A DNA stretch of 64,000 nt from Streptomyces sp. SW4 (GTDB lineage Bacteria > Actinomycetota > Actinomycetes > Streptomycetales > Streptomycetaceae). Made by a program: the position numbers and the translations under genes. This document shows, piece after piece, positions 55,309 through 64,000 of the stretch; positions within the stretch are counted from its first letter, which is position 1; each line of letters starts with the position of its first letter. The notes under the pieces are model-generated. The model was not told where the DNA came from and did no database searches. It saw nothing but the letters and a program-made list of their open reading frames with translations. The stretch is taken from contig QKWM01000004.1 of assembly GCA_003248315.1 (NCBI GenBank), positions 124,001 to 188,000 on the forward strand, written 5' to 3'.

Positions 55309-56774
55309 GCGGCCTTCGCCTCCTTCTCGGTCACGGTCGTGGCGGTGAACACGGCCATCTGGGTGGGCGGCCCGACCTCGGGGTCGTCGGGGCCGACGGG
55401 ACGGAACTGCGCGCGGTAGCCGTGCCGTTCGGCCACCGCGTCGGCCCAGGCGCGGAACTGGGCCCGGGTCCACTCGAAGCGGTGGTCGTGGTGGCGGACA
55501 TGCCCGGCCGGCAGGCTCTCCCAGCGCACGTTGTACTCCACGTTGGGCGTGGTCACGACGACGGTACGGGGGCGGGCGGCGCCGAACACCGCGTACTCCA
55601 GGGCGGGCAGCCGCTCCGGGTCGACGTGCTCGATCACCTCGCTGAGCACGGCGGCGTCGTAGCCCTTGAGCCGGTCGTCGGTGTAGGCGAGGGAGCCCTG
55701 GAAGAGGCCGACCCGGGCGGCCTGGCGCTCGCCCATGCGGTCCAGCTTCAGCCGCCGGGCGGCGATGGTGAGCGCCCGCACCGACACGTCGACGCCGGTG
55801 ACCTCGGTGAACCGCGGCTCCTTGAGCAGCTCCCGCACGAGGTGGCCCTCGCCGCAGCCGAGGTCGAGGACGCGGGCGGCGGCGTGCTCCCGGAGCACGG
55901 TGAGGATCGCCTCGCGGCGCTGCACGGCCAGCGGCGTCGGCCTCTCCTCCGGCCCGGTCTCCGCCGCGACGGCGTTGTCGATCTCCTCCACGTCGCTGTC
56001 GTCGGCCTCGGCCAGCCGCACCAGTTCCAGCCGGTCCATCGCCTCCCGGGTCAGCGACCAGCGGCGGGACAGATAGCGGCTGGTGATCAGCCGGTGCTCC
56101 GGGTGGCCGGGCAGCCAGCCCTCGCCGGCCCGCAGCAGCTTGTCGACCTCGTCGGCGGAGACCCAGTAGTGCTTGGCGCCGTCCAGCACCGGGAGCAGGA
56201 CGTACAGGTGGCGCAGGGCCTCGGCGAGGGTCAGCGTCCCGGACTCCAGCACCAGCCGCACGTAGCGCGAGTCGCCCCACTCGGGGAACTCGGTGTCCAG
56301 CGGGACCGGTTCGGCGGTGACGGCCCAGCCGAGGGGGGCGAAGAGGCGGTGGACGAGGTCCGGGCCGCCGCGGGCGGGCAGCGCGGGGACCTCGACGCGC
56401 AGCGGCCGGGGCCGGGCCGGGAGCTCCGGGCGCGCCGTGCACGCGCCGCGCATCGCGCTGGAGAAGACCCGGCTGAGCGCCACGGCCAGCAGCGAGGAGG
56501 CCGCGTAGGGGCGGTCGTTGACGTACTGCGCGAGGGCCGCGTCGGGGGCGCCGCCCCGGCCCTTGTCCCGGCCGCGCCTGACCAGGGCCGCCGTGTCGAC
56601 CTCCAGCAGCAGCGCCGCCGTGCAGCGCTGGGGCTCCGCCTCGGGGTAGAGGACGTGGGCGGTGCCGAAGGAGGTGGAGAACGCCTGCGCCTTGTCGGGG
56701 TGCTTGTGCAGCAGGAAGCCGAGGTCGGTGGCGGGGCTTTCGGGCGTACCGGTGGTGGTGATGGTCAGGAACAT
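55305..56774 (-). CDS. hen1: 3'-terminal RNA ribose 2'-O-methyltransferase Hen1
   Basis: 489 residues, intact. The N-terminal half (MFLTITTTGTPESPATDLGF; YLSRRWSLTREAMDRLELV) is the Pnkp-ligase-activating domain of bacterial Hen1. The C-terminal half is the methyltransferase: VLDLGCGEGHLVRELL binds AdoMet, and the Mn-binding motif is seen as SEVIEHVDPERL with HHDHRFEWTR. It methylates the 2'-OH at the break before ligation, making the repaired site resistant to renewed cleavage. First gene of the two-gene repair operon. Confidence 0.95.
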   Translation of the reverse strand: MFLTITTTGTPESPATDLGFLLHKHPDKAQAFSTSFGTAHVLYPEAEPQRCTAALLLEVDTAALVRRGRDKGRGGAPDAALAQYVNDRPYAASSLLAVALSRVFSSAMRGACTARPELPARPRPLRVEVPALPARGGPDLVHRLFAPLGWAVTAEPVPLDTEFPEWGDSRYVRLVLESGTLTLAEALRHLYVLLPVLDGAKHYWVSADEVDKLLRAGEGWLPGHPEHRLITSRYLSRRWSLTREAMDRLELVRLAEADDSDVEEIDNAVAAETGPEERPTPLAVQRREAILTVLREHAAARVLDLGCGEGHLVRELLKEPRFTEVTGVDVSVRALTIAARRLKLDRMGERQAARVGLFQGSLAYTDDRLKGYDAAVLSEVIEHVDPERLPALEYAVFGAARPRTVVVTTPNVEYNVRWESLPAGHVRHHDHRFEWTRAQFRAWADAVAERHGYRAQFRPVGPDDPEVGPPTQMAVFTATTVTEKEAKAA

Positions 56775-56828
56775 GGCTTCGGGGCCTCTCCGGCCGGTCG
56801 GTCGTGGTGGTGGGTGCCGTGCGCGCAC

Positions 56829-56858
56829 GGGCCCCCAGGAGTGGTGATCCTGGGGCCC
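56829..56858 (-). terminator. Second terminator-like hairpin after the LLM gene
   Basis: GGGCCCC-C-AGGA with TCCTGGGGCCC: 11 bp with one bulged C, loop of 7. It lies between the LLM gene stop and hen1. Confidence 0.55.
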
Positions 56859-56888
56859 GGCAGGACGACGGTCACACCATCGCACGGG

Positions 56889-56910
56889 ACCGCAGGCCGG
56901 CGCCTGCGGT
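56889..56910 (-). terminator. Terminator of the LLM oxidoreductase gene
   Basis: ACCGCAGGC, four bases, GCCTGCGGT: a perfect 9-bp stem 19 bases after the stop. Confidence 0.6.
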
Positions 56911-56929
56911 TATTCGCACCGCCGTGCGG

Positions 56930-57853
56930 CTACGTCAGCTGCGACTGGACCTGGGAGGAGATCAGCTCCAGGTGCTCCAGGTCGTCCAGGTCGAGCACCT
57001 GGAGGTAGATGCGCTGGGAGCCGGCCTCGGCGTAGCGGCCGATCTTGTCGACGACCTCGGCCGGGGATCCGGCGAGGCCGTTGGCCTTCAGCTCCTCGAC
57101 CTCGCGGCCGATGGCGTCGGCGCGGCGGGCGACCTCCTGGTCGTCCTTGCCGACGCAGACGACGAGGGCGTTGGAGTAGGTGAGGGCGTCGGGCGCGCGG
57201 CCCGCCTCCTCGGCGGCGGTCCGCACCCGGCCGAACTGGCGCCGCGTGTCCTCGATCGAGGCGAACGGGATGTTGAACTCGTCGGCGTACCGGGCGGCGA
57301 GGCGCGGGGTGCGGGTGGCGCCGTGGCCGCCGATGAGCACGGGGACCTTCGGCTGGGCGGGCTTGGGCAGGGCGGGAGAGCCGGTGAGGTCGTAGTACGT
57401 GCCGTGGAAGTCGAAGGTCTCGCCGACCTCGGTCGCCCACAGGCCGGTGATGATCGCCAGCTGCTCCTCGAGGCGGGCGAACTTCTCCTTCGGGAACGGG
57501 ATGCCGTACGCCCGGTGCTCCTCCTCGAACCAGCCCGCGCCGAGGCCGAGTTCGACGCGCCCGCCGGACATCTGGTCGACCTGGGCGACCTGGATGGCGA
57601 GGACGCCGGGGAGGCGGAACGTACCCGCGGTCATCAGGGTGCCGAGGCGGATCCGCCTGGTCTCGCGGGCGAGGCCGGCGAGGGTGATCCAGGCGTCCGT
57701 GGGGCCGGGCAGACCGTCCACGGAGCCCATCCGGAGATAGTGGTCCGAACGGAAGAAGGCGTCGAAGCCCAGGTCCTCGGTGGCCTTGGCGACGGTGAGC
57801 AACGTGTCGTAGGTGGCCCCCTGCTGGGGCTCGGTGAAGATGCGGAGATCCAT
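56930..57853 (-). CDS. LLM-class (F420-dependent type) flavin oxidoreductase
   Basis: 307 residues, intact, TIM-barrel luciferase-like monooxygenase family. MDLRIFTEPQQGATYDTLL starts the barrel; GFDAFFRSDHYLRMG, LARETRRIRLGTLMTAGTFRLPG and GRVELGLGAGWFEEEH are typical of the F420-using group in actinobacteria. Substrate is not predictable. Start ATG 57853. Monocistronic with its own terminators. Confidence 0.88.
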   Translation of the reverse strand: MDLRIFTEPQQGATYDTLLTVAKATEDLGFDAFFRSDHYLRMGSVDGLPGPTDAWITLAGLARETRRIRLGTLMTAGTFRLPGVLAIQVAQVDQMSGGRVELGLGAGWFEEEHRAYGIPFPKEKFARLEEQLAIITGLWATEVGETFDFHGTYYDLTGSPALPKPAQPKVPVLIGGHGATRTPRLAARYADEFNIPFASIEDTRRQFGRVRTAAEEAGRAPDALTYSNALVVCVGKDDQEVARRADAIGREVEELKANGLAGSPAEVVDKIGRYAEAGSQRIYLQVLDLDDLEHLELISSQVQSQLT

Positions 57854-58105
57854 GCCTCCATCCTGCACGCTGCCGGGCCGGGGACGATCTCCCGGCGCCG
57901 TCCCGCACGCCGTCGGGGCGGCGGTGCGTCCACGGTCGGGTGAAAACGCGTCAACCCGGCGCCGGGGGCGGGCACGCGGTCGTGACCGGGGCCCGGCGGT
58001 GATCGTTGGGTCGGCGGAGCCGGACCGCCCGGCACCCGCGCCGGCCCGCAACCGCCGGGGTGTCACCGTGTCGGCCTCGCCGGGGGCCGGGCCGAGGAGG
58101 CCGTC

Positions 58106-58560
58106 ATGTCCGAAGAGACCGTGCCGCAGCAGGGCGTGACCGCCGTCGGCGGCGACGGCCGGCCCACGGGGCTGCTGCAGCAGATGGAGGAACTGATGGC
58201 GGCCCTCAACGCGGACCTGTCGGCCCTGGACGCGGAACTGCAGTCGACCGGACAGGAACGGACCGGGCGGCCGGGACGGCGCAGACGGGGGTCGGGCAGG
58301 TGGGGACCGGCCAGGTGGGGGCCGGGCCGGTCGGGACCGGGCAGGTGGGCGTCGGGCAGGTCGGGACCGGGCAGGTGGGGCCGGGCCGGTCGGGACCGGG
58401 CAGGCGCAGGGGGTGCGGGGCGAGGAGGAGCGCACCGGCTGATCCGGGCGGGAGCCGGACGTCCGTCGCCGCCGCGGCAGGGGCGGGACGGGCTGAGGCG
58501 GGGCCGGGTGAGGGGGGCGGGGTGAGAGCGGGCGGGGGTGAGATGCGGCGCGTGAGATAG
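58106..58560 (+). CDS. Small protein with Gly-Gln-Val repeat tail, frameshifted
   Basis: About 150 residues. MSEETVPQQGVTAVGGDGR and an amphipathic helix (LLQQMEELMAALNADLSALD) are followed by a low-complexity tail. After one likely missing base near 58270, the repeats read as VGTGQVG units; I prefer this frame because A/T bases fall mainly on second codon positions there. GAGGAGG precedes ATG 58106. No known domain; the end of the gene is uncertain. Confidence 0.5.
58280..58405. repeat. GC-rich tandem repeat within the small gene
   Basis: Degenerate units of the type GGTCGGGACCGGGCAGGTGG in steps of 15 and 30 bases. Confidence 0.7.
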
Positions 58561-58811
58561 ACGGGCCGGGGCGAAGGATGCGTGCCGGGCCGCCGTCGAG
58601 TCCGTCCCGCGCCTCGGATGGACAGCCGTGTGGGCCGGGGTGCCGTGCGGACCCGGGTGGGGTGCTGGTCGGCGTGCGGTGCGTGCCGGCTGCCGTGCCG
58701 TGCAGCATGCCGTGCGGGCCCGCGTGATCGGAGAGCCGGGTGACCGGCGTGACCGGCGTCGGCGGGTGACCGGCCTTGCCGGCAGGAGGTTCGCGTCGGG
58801 GGCGGGTGGGG

Positions 58812-59281
58812 CTAGCCAGCCTCCCGCTCGGGTAACTCCTCTTCCCTGGCCGCCAGTTTGCGCAGCATCTCCTGGACGCGGTCCCGGCACTCGTCGGCCG
58901 CGTCGATCGCCTCCATGCACTGCCAGTACACGCCCTCGTCGTCGGCCGCGCTGGCGATGCCCACCAGGGCGATGCCTATCTCGCCGAGCAGCGCGCCCAG
59001 GCGTATCAGGGCCTGGCGGGCGTCGCCCAGCTCGGTCAGCTGGGCGGCGCGCAGCTCGCCCGGGGCCAGGTCCGGCGTGTGCAGCACGCCGCAGCCCGGC
59101 CCGCCAGCTCGGTCAGTCCCAGTGCCTCACCGCGCAGTTCCGGCGGGCCGGAGACCGCGAGGCGGCTGCCGATCGCCTGCGCCAGTGCCTGCGCCTGCCA
59201 GACCTCGGCGAGGATCTCCGGCACGTCCCCGCCGGCGATCAGGGCACGCCTGCTCGTCACGATGAGCCGCACAGCGTCCAT
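58812..59281 (-). CDS. Conserved Streptomyces hypothetical (DUF6099-like), frameshifted
   Basis: About 157 residues, all helical. MDAVRLIVTSRRALIAGGDV, EILAEVWQAQALAQAIGSRL and CMEAIDAADECRDRVQEMLRKL suggest a helical bundle; no catalytic motif. One missing base near 59090 joins the halves. I recall similar proteins as DUF6099 in Streptomyces. Start ATG 59281. Confidence 0.65.
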
Positions 59282-59426
59282 GCGCTGCCCCCGTCTGTCC
59301 CGACGCGCGTCACGCGCGTCCGCCCGAACTCCCTTGTCCACTACCCAGAGTGAAGGCAAGCGGGCCGAAAAGCCAGAGGAAGGCGGAAATCTGTGGACAA
59401 CAAATCGGTTTCGTCACAGCCGTATG

Positions 59427-59780
59427 CTACGGAGCGTCACCAGAAGGGGAGTTCGGGGCGGGGAACCGCCGCTCGTTTCGCTCGATCTTCTCCTCCAGCG
59501 CGGCCAGCGGATCGACGCCGAGCACCTCGCACAGCTGGAGGAGGTAGGCCAGGACGTCGGCGACCTCGTCGCGGACGCGGTGGGCGCTGCCGGGGTCGTC
59601 CATCACCCGGGCCGACTCCTCCGGCGTCAACCACTGGAAGATCTCGACGAGTTCGGAGGCCTCCACGCTGAGCGCGGTGACGAGGTTCTTGGGCGTGTGG
59701 TAGGGCTGCCAGTCGCGCGCGGCCGCGAACTCGGCCAGCCGGCGCTGGAGGGCCGCCAGGTCCCGGGGATGATCGGTCAC
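59427..59780 (-). CDS. MazG-like nucleotide pyrophosphohydrolase
   Basis: 117 residues, intact. LSVEASELVEIFQWLTPEE and RDEVADVLAYLLQLCEVLG supply the EXXE...EXXD metal site of the all-alpha NTP-PPase (MazG/dUTPase) fold. It should hydrolyse a nucleoside triphosphate to the monophosphate. Start GTG 59780 overlaps the stop of the ATPase gene upstream (GTGA), so it is coupled to it. Confidence 0.87.
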   Translation of the reverse strand: MTDHPRDLAALQRRLAEFAAARDWQPYHTPKNLVTALSVEASELVEIFQWLTPEESARVMDDPGSAHRVRDEVADVLAYLLQLCEVLGVDPLAALEEKIERNERRFPAPNSPSGDAP

Positions 59781-60987
59781 GGCTCCAGGTGTACCACCGA
59801 GACACCGTCCGTCCCGGCCGCCCAGGTCGCGTCGCTGACCGTGCCGACCAGGCGCAGATGGCCCCGGTCGCACATCCGGGCCGCCAGCCGCAGCAGTTCG
59901 CCGCGCTGGCCGGGGTCCAGCCCCGGTCGAGCCCGTCCGCCAGCACGGTGAGCGTCTGCAGGGCGTCCGGTACCTCGCCGGCCGGGTCCACCTCCAGCAC
60001 CCCGGGTCCGGTGAGCAGCACCAGGGCCAGGGCGAGGTAGCGCAGCTCGCCGTAGCCGAGCCGGGCCAGGCCGGTGCGCCGGCCGTCGCCGCGGTCGAGC
60101 AGCGCGCGGACCACTCCCCCGGTGACCGGCTCGGCCAGGACGTCGGCGACGGGCCCGGCGCAGCCGGCGCGGACCGCCTCGACGAACAGCGCGTGCCGCC
60201 GCGCGCACTCGACGCGGGTGCGCCAGAGCACGTCGGCCAGGTTGTCGCAGCCGCGCAGCAGCCGCCCCGAGCCGGTCGGCACCGGGTCGCGCATCCGGCC
60301 GGGCCGCGGATCGCAGGGGAACACCGAGCGCAGGGCGACGACCATCTGCTCGGCGGCGGCGAGCACCCTGCGCTGCCCGTCCGTCTTGCCGGCCACCCGC
60401 AGCGGCAGCAGGGCGGTGCCGAGCCGGTCGTCGGGCAGCGGGGCGCGCGTCACCGGGGCCGGCCCGGCGGTGTGCCAGGCGGCCTGCACGGTGCGCCGCC
60501 CGGGGTCGCGCAGGGCCGTCTCCAGCAGGACGACGCCGTCCGCGGTCAGCCGCTCGCCGGCGATGCGCAGTTCGGGCTCGGCCTGGACGGCGAGGTCGAG
60601 CCGTACCGGGCCCTCGGGGCCGTCGGCCGTACAGCCGATGCGGAAGCCGCGGCGCTGCTGGGCGTCGGGCCGGGCCCGGTCGGGGACGCAGGCCCCCGGG
60701 TCGGGGAAGGCCGCGTGGAGCGGGGCGCCGCCCCGAGCCGGGCCAGTGCCTCGTAGGCCCGCAGCGCGGTGGACTTGCCGCAGCCGGAGCGGCCGGCGAG
60801 CAGGGTGAGCGGGCCGAGGCGGACGGCGACCCGCGGTGCGCGGCGAACGCGGAGAGCCGCAGCTCGGTGACGGCCGGCCGGTCCGGCCGCCGCACCTCAC
60901 CGGCCGGCCCGTGGGCCGGAGGCGGCGGGGACGGCGGGCGGGACGGGGGCGGCTGGGGCGGCCGGGATGACGCGGAGGCACGGTCAT
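59777..60987 (-). CDS. ABC/RecF-like AAA ATPase, frameshifted
   Basis: About 405 residues. A Pro-rich leader is followed by a beta strand ELRLSAFAAHR and Walker A LLAGRSGCGKSTALRAYEAL near residue 70. The C-terminal half has an ABC-type signature LGYGELRYLALALVLL, then a Walker-B-like GVLEVDP and VLADGLDRG, the arrangement of single-chain SMC/RecF/OLD-type ATPases. Four breaks (near 60975, 60842, 60732, 59925). Ends VSVVHLEP and is coupled to the MazG-like gene. Its function and partner are unknown. Confidence 0.7.
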
Positions 60988-61109
60988 GCCCGGACCGTAG
61001 GCTTCCGCTCGACGGGCGAACCGTTCCGTCCCGGAGGCCTTCCCACGAACGGGCGACCGGGCGCGCACCGCCCCGGAGAACCGTCACCCGGGAGGGGGCG
61101 CCGGTCGGG

Positions 61110-61499
61110 TCAGGCGCCGGGCAGTCCGGCGCCCTCCATCAGCCCCGTGACCTCGGTTCCCGCCGGGGTCAGCAGGAACACGTTGCGGTCGACGCGGTGC
61201 ATGCCGCTCGCCAGGCCGAAGACGACGCCCGTGCTGAAGTCGAGGACGCGCTTGGCGACCTCCGTCTCCGCGCCGGTCAGGTCCAGCAGCACCGGGATGC
61301 CGGCCATCAGGGTCTCGGCGACCTCGCGGGCGTCCGCGAAGACGTTGACCCGCAGCACCACGAACCGGCGCCGCGCCTCCGTCTCCGCCTCCGGCATCGC
61401 GCGGTGGCCGACCGAGGACGGCCACGCGTCGCGCCCGCGCAACGGAACGACCTGGGCGAGCCCTTCCCACTGTTCATCGGTGACGTCGTGGCTGTTCAC
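61110..61499 (-). CDS. sepF2: SepF-family cell-division protein (paralogue)
   Basis: 129 residues, intact. RRFVVLRVNVFADAREVAET, then VLLDLTGAETEVAKRVLDF and STGVVFGLASGMHRVDRNVF are the SepF core, which binds FtsZ and the membrane in Gram-positives. It lacks a long N-terminal amphipathic linker, as in the short SepF paralogues of Streptomyces; it is not next to ftsZ. Start GTG 61499, with GGGGGAG upstream. Confidence 0.9.
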   Translation of the reverse strand: MNSHDVTDEQWEGLAQVVPLRGRDAWPSSVGHRAMPEAETEARRRFVVLRVNVFADAREVAETLMAGIPVLLDLTGAETEVAKRVLDFSTGVVFGLASGMHRVDRNVFLLTPAGTEVTGLMEGAGLPGA

Positions 61500-61625
61500 C
61501 GGCTCCCCCGCTCCGACTCGCCTTCGTTGCCTTGCACCCGCCAATTCTTACGCCAAGTCACCCGTTCGGCCCAACAGCGACACGGTCCGCGACCGTCCGG
61601 ACCGGAGGTTGTGCGGGTGCCGTGG

Positions 61626-62080
61626 TCAGGCCGCCCGGTCCGCCTCGTCCTGACGGCGGGCCAGCGCCCAGATGACGAAGACGTCGATCGCCATCGTGAT
61701 CACGGCCCAGACGGGCGCGTACGGCAGGAACATGAACTGGGCGATCAGGCTGAGCGACGCCAGCAGGATGCCCGTGAAGCGGGCCCAGGCCATGTCCTTG
61801 AGCAGGCCGTAGCCGGTGACCAGCAGCAGGACCCCGAGGACGAGGTGGACGACGCCCCAGCCGGTGAGGTTCATCTCGTACACGTACGAGCCGACGCGGG
61901 CGTAGACGTCGTCCTCGGCGATGGCGGCGATGCCCTGCAGCACGGCGAAGGCACCGTTGCACAGCAGCAGGACGCCGGCGAAGACGACGCCCCCGGTGAC
62001 CCAGCCGCTCTGCCGGGCGGACGGGCGGTGGGCGGTGCCGGGAGGCGGAGTACCGGGGAAGGTGCGGCGTGCTGAGCCAT
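61626..62080 (-). CDS. Four-span membrane protein (DUF7144-like), frameshifted near the start
   Basis: About 151 residues. Four spans: GGVVFAGVLLLCNGAFAVL, WGVVHLVLGVLLLVTGYGLL, FTGILLASLSLIAQFMFLP and AVITMAIDVFVIWALA. The pattern is common in actinobacterial proteins annotated DUF7144. The ATG 62080 and the first span are in different frames, joined by one missing base near 62066. Function unknown. Confidence 0.75.
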
Positions 62081-62330
62081 GACGGCGTCCTTTCTCACGG
62101 GTCCTCCGAGCCTGCGCGGGACCCCGCCGGGCGGCCATCCGTGGTGCTCCGTACGGGTGATGCGGGTTTGGGGCCGTGCGGGCCGTGCGGCACCTGCGGT
62201 CGTGCGGCACGTGCGGCTCGTGCGGGTCGCTGGGCGTGCGGCCGGTGCCGGCCTCGCGTTGACTGGGCCGAGTGCCTCGTTGACCGGCCCCCGTGTCCCA
62301 CCTGCCCCATGCCACGCGCCGGAGGAGCCC

Positions 62331-63690
62331 ATGACGACGCCGGCGAACGCGGCCGTTCCCCAGGCCGAGCAGTCGCTGCGGGACACCGTGCTCAGCCGGG
62401 GCTACCTGCGGCTGTTGCTGCTGTGCGTGCTGCTCGGCGTGCCCGTCGCGCTCGCCTGCTTCTTCTTCGTCGGGCTCCAGCACCAGCTCCAGCACTGGGT
62501 GTGGGAGACGCTGCCCGAGGCGCTCGGCCACGACGAGGCGCCCTGGTGGTGGCCGCTGCCCGCGCTGGTCGTGGCCGGGCTGGTCCTCGCCCCGGTCGTG
62601 ACCCGGATGCCGGGGGCCGGGGGCCATCTTCCGGTGGACGGCCTCGGCGGCGCGCCGGTCGGCCCCCGGGCGCTGCCGGGCACCGTGCTGGCCGCGCTGG
62701 CGACCCTGCCGCTCGGCGTGGTGCTGGGCCCGGAGGCGCCGCTGATGGCGGTGGGCAGCGGGCTCGCGCTGCTGGCGGTACGGCGGGTGCCCGGCGTGGA
62801 GGCGAGGACCCGGGCGGTCCTGGCGACGGCCGGTTCCACCGCCGCGATCTCCACGATCCTGGGCGGTCCGGTCGCCGCGGCCGTCCTGCTCATCGAGGGT
62901 GCCGGGCTCGGCGGCGCCCGGCTGGTCGCCCTGCTGCTGCCGTGTCTGCTCGCCAGCGCCACCGGCGCCCTGGTGTTCACCGGCTTCGGGGACTGGACCG
63001 GGCTGCGGATCGGCGCGCTCACCCTGCACGACCTCCCGCCGCCGGCCAACCCGGACGCGGGCGACTTCCTGTGGGGGGTGCCGCTGGCGGCGCTGATCGC
63101 CGTACTGGTCACCCTGGGCCGCGAGCTGGGCCGGTCCACCGTCGGCTGGACCCGGCGGGACCGGACGGCCCTGCGCACCGTCGTCTGCGCCACGGCCGTC
63201 GGCGTCTGTGTCGCGGCGTACGCACTGATCACGGGCCGCTCCCCGCCGAGGCGGCCCTGTCCGGCCAGGCCACGCTGGCCGAGCTGGCGGCGCACCCGCA
63301 CTCCTGGCCGGTGGGCGCGCTGGTCGCGCTGGTCGCCTGCAAGGGGCTGGCCTGGGGGATCGCGCTGGGGAGCCTGCGCGGCGGCCCGATCTTCCCCGCG
63401 GTGCTGCTCGGCACGGCGACGGCCATGGCGTGCTCGGGACTGCCCGGTCTCGGCACGGCCCCGGCGCTCGCCCTCGGCATCGCCGCGGCGGCGACCGCGG
63501 TGACCGGGCTGCCGCTGGCCAGCGCCGTCCTCGCGGTCCTGCTGATCGGCGCCGACGCCTACGACCAGATGCCGCTGATCGTGACGGCGTCGGTGGTGTC
63601 GTTCATCGTCGCCCAACTCGCCCGCCGGCGGGGCGGGAGCAACCGGCGGGGCCCCCGGAACCGCCGGCGGCACCGGGGGCCGGATCGTGA
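62331..63690 (+). CDS. ClC-family chloride channel/transporter, frameshifted
   Basis: About 454 residues, 10-11 spans. VVLGPEAPLMAVGSGLALL carries the gating Glu of the ClC G-x-E-x-P motif, TRMPGAGGHL stands for the first filter motif, and RGGPIFPAVLLGTA is the G-x-F-x-P motif. Ser in the first filter is replaced here (MPGAGG rather than GSGIP), so ion choice may differ. Start ATG 62331 with GGAGG. Breaks near 63240 and 63625; the second gives the ending PPAAPGAGS and TGA 63688-63690. Confidence 0.85.
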
Positions 63691-64000
63691 CGGCGGGCGC
63701 GAGCTCCGGCCGTGGCCAGGAGCCGGAGGAGCCCGGACGTGCCCGGGAGCCGGAGCCCGGTCGTGGCCGTCGGACCGGGGCGGGCCGGCGGGACGGCCGG
63801 GCCTGGCTGGTGCGGGGCGCCCTCGGAGCCCTCGTGGTCGTGGCCTACTTCCTCCTCCCCCTCGACCATCTGGGGCCCGGCCGCCCGGCGTTCAGCTGGA
63901 CGCTGTTCGGCGTGGTCCTGACCCTGGTGGCGGTGCTGCTGCTGCGCGAGGTACGGCACGTCCTCACCGACCGCGCCGACAGCCGGCCCGGCCTCGCCCT
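63687..64000 (+). CDS. Membrane protein, ion-channel-like, N-terminal part
   Basis: 104 residues to the right edge. Start GTG 63687 overlaps the ClC stop (GTGA). An Arg/Glu-rich cytoplasmic leader (GRGQEPEEPGRAREPEPGRG) precedes two spans (GALGALVVVAYFLLPLDHLG; FGVVLTLVAVLLLREVRHVL). The layout resembles small two-span potassium-channel-family proteins, but the pore region lies outside the window. Confidence 0.55.
   Translation, partial: MTAGASSGRGQEPEEPGRAREPEPGRGRRTGAGRRDGRAWLVRGALGALVVVAYFLLPLDHLGPGRPAFSWTLFGVVLTLVAVLLLREVRHVLTDRADSRPGLA

Noticed and set aside
58561..58811. RNA gene or coding region in this gap
   Set aside because: Only short GTGCGG-like repetition is seen; no cloverleaf, Shine-Dalgarno or codon bias.
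62081..62330. Coding frames through the region upstream of the ClC gene
   Set aside because: It is low-complexity CGTGCGG repetition without domain or start signals; the ClC start at 62331 has a clear Shine-Dalgarno.

Overview
The window is high-GC actinobacterial DNA with strongly G/C-ended codons, and the gene content and order are those of a Streptomyces chromosome core. From memory, the order fadA-fadB, teichoic-type transferase, dxs, xylFGH-rok7B7, ngcEFG, aconitase, MurA paralogue, arcA/arcB, SepF paralogue resembles the S. coelicolor SCO5960-SCO6027 region; I could not check this by search. I see no phage, insertion sequence, CRISPR array, rRNA or tRNA. About 60 reading-frame breaks are scattered over most genes. 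Those I traced base by base are single missing bases, usually in G or C runs, and the protein continues in the next frame. I treat them as consensus errors of an unpolished assembly, so gene limits below span the repaired gene.

Layout. 1-2.8 kb: fatty-acid beta-oxidation pair (thiolase, partial, and the hydratase/dehydrogenase). 2.9-15.0 kb: envelope genes: an Asp2/CpsF-like hydrolase-fold protein, a secreted endonuclease/phosphatase-like enzyme, a large GT2 plus CDP-glycerol glycerophosphotransferase-like protein, an LCP ligase, two tandem beta-propeller-like paralogues, a NYN/PIN-like protein and a multispan glycosyltransferase. 15.1-18.8 kb: a CAT-type amino-acid permease with a Gly-Gly-Pro tail, and dxs. 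19-23.7 kb: xylose-type ABC importer (xylFGH) and its ROK regulator. 23.8-27.3 kb: ngcEFG-type chitobiose/GlcNAc importer with a candidate DasR site. 27.7-31.5 kb: secreted GH92 alpha-mannosidase behind a LacI-type operator. 31.6-36.4 kb: aconitase, a DUF4236-like small protein and an XRE-MurA fusion; two copies of one palindrome lie here. 36.5-38.7 kb: two exported proteins.

38.8-47.9 kb: an aryl-CoA catabolism cluster, probably for 2-aminobenzoate or salicylate. It holds acyl-CoA dehydrogenase, RidA, aryl-CoA ligase, a PaaX-type regulator, a fused flavin monooxygenase/Old Yellow Enzyme protein and enoyl-CoA hydratase. The ligase and the hydratase-monooxygenase operon share a composite operator that I found by eye. 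A sulfotransferase and a truncated alpha/beta hydrolase sit within it.

48.3-52.6 kb: an HATPase anti-sigma-like protein overlapping an amino-acid permease, then ornithine carbamoyltransferase and arginine deiminase (arginine catabolism). 52.7-56.8 kb: the Hen1-Pnkp RNA repair operon. 56.9-64 kb: LLM flavin oxidoreductase, a repeat-rich small protein, a conserved hypothetical, a MazG-like protein translationally coupled to an ABC/RecF-like ATPase, SepF paralogue, small membrane protein, ClC chloride channel and the start of an ion-channel-like gene.
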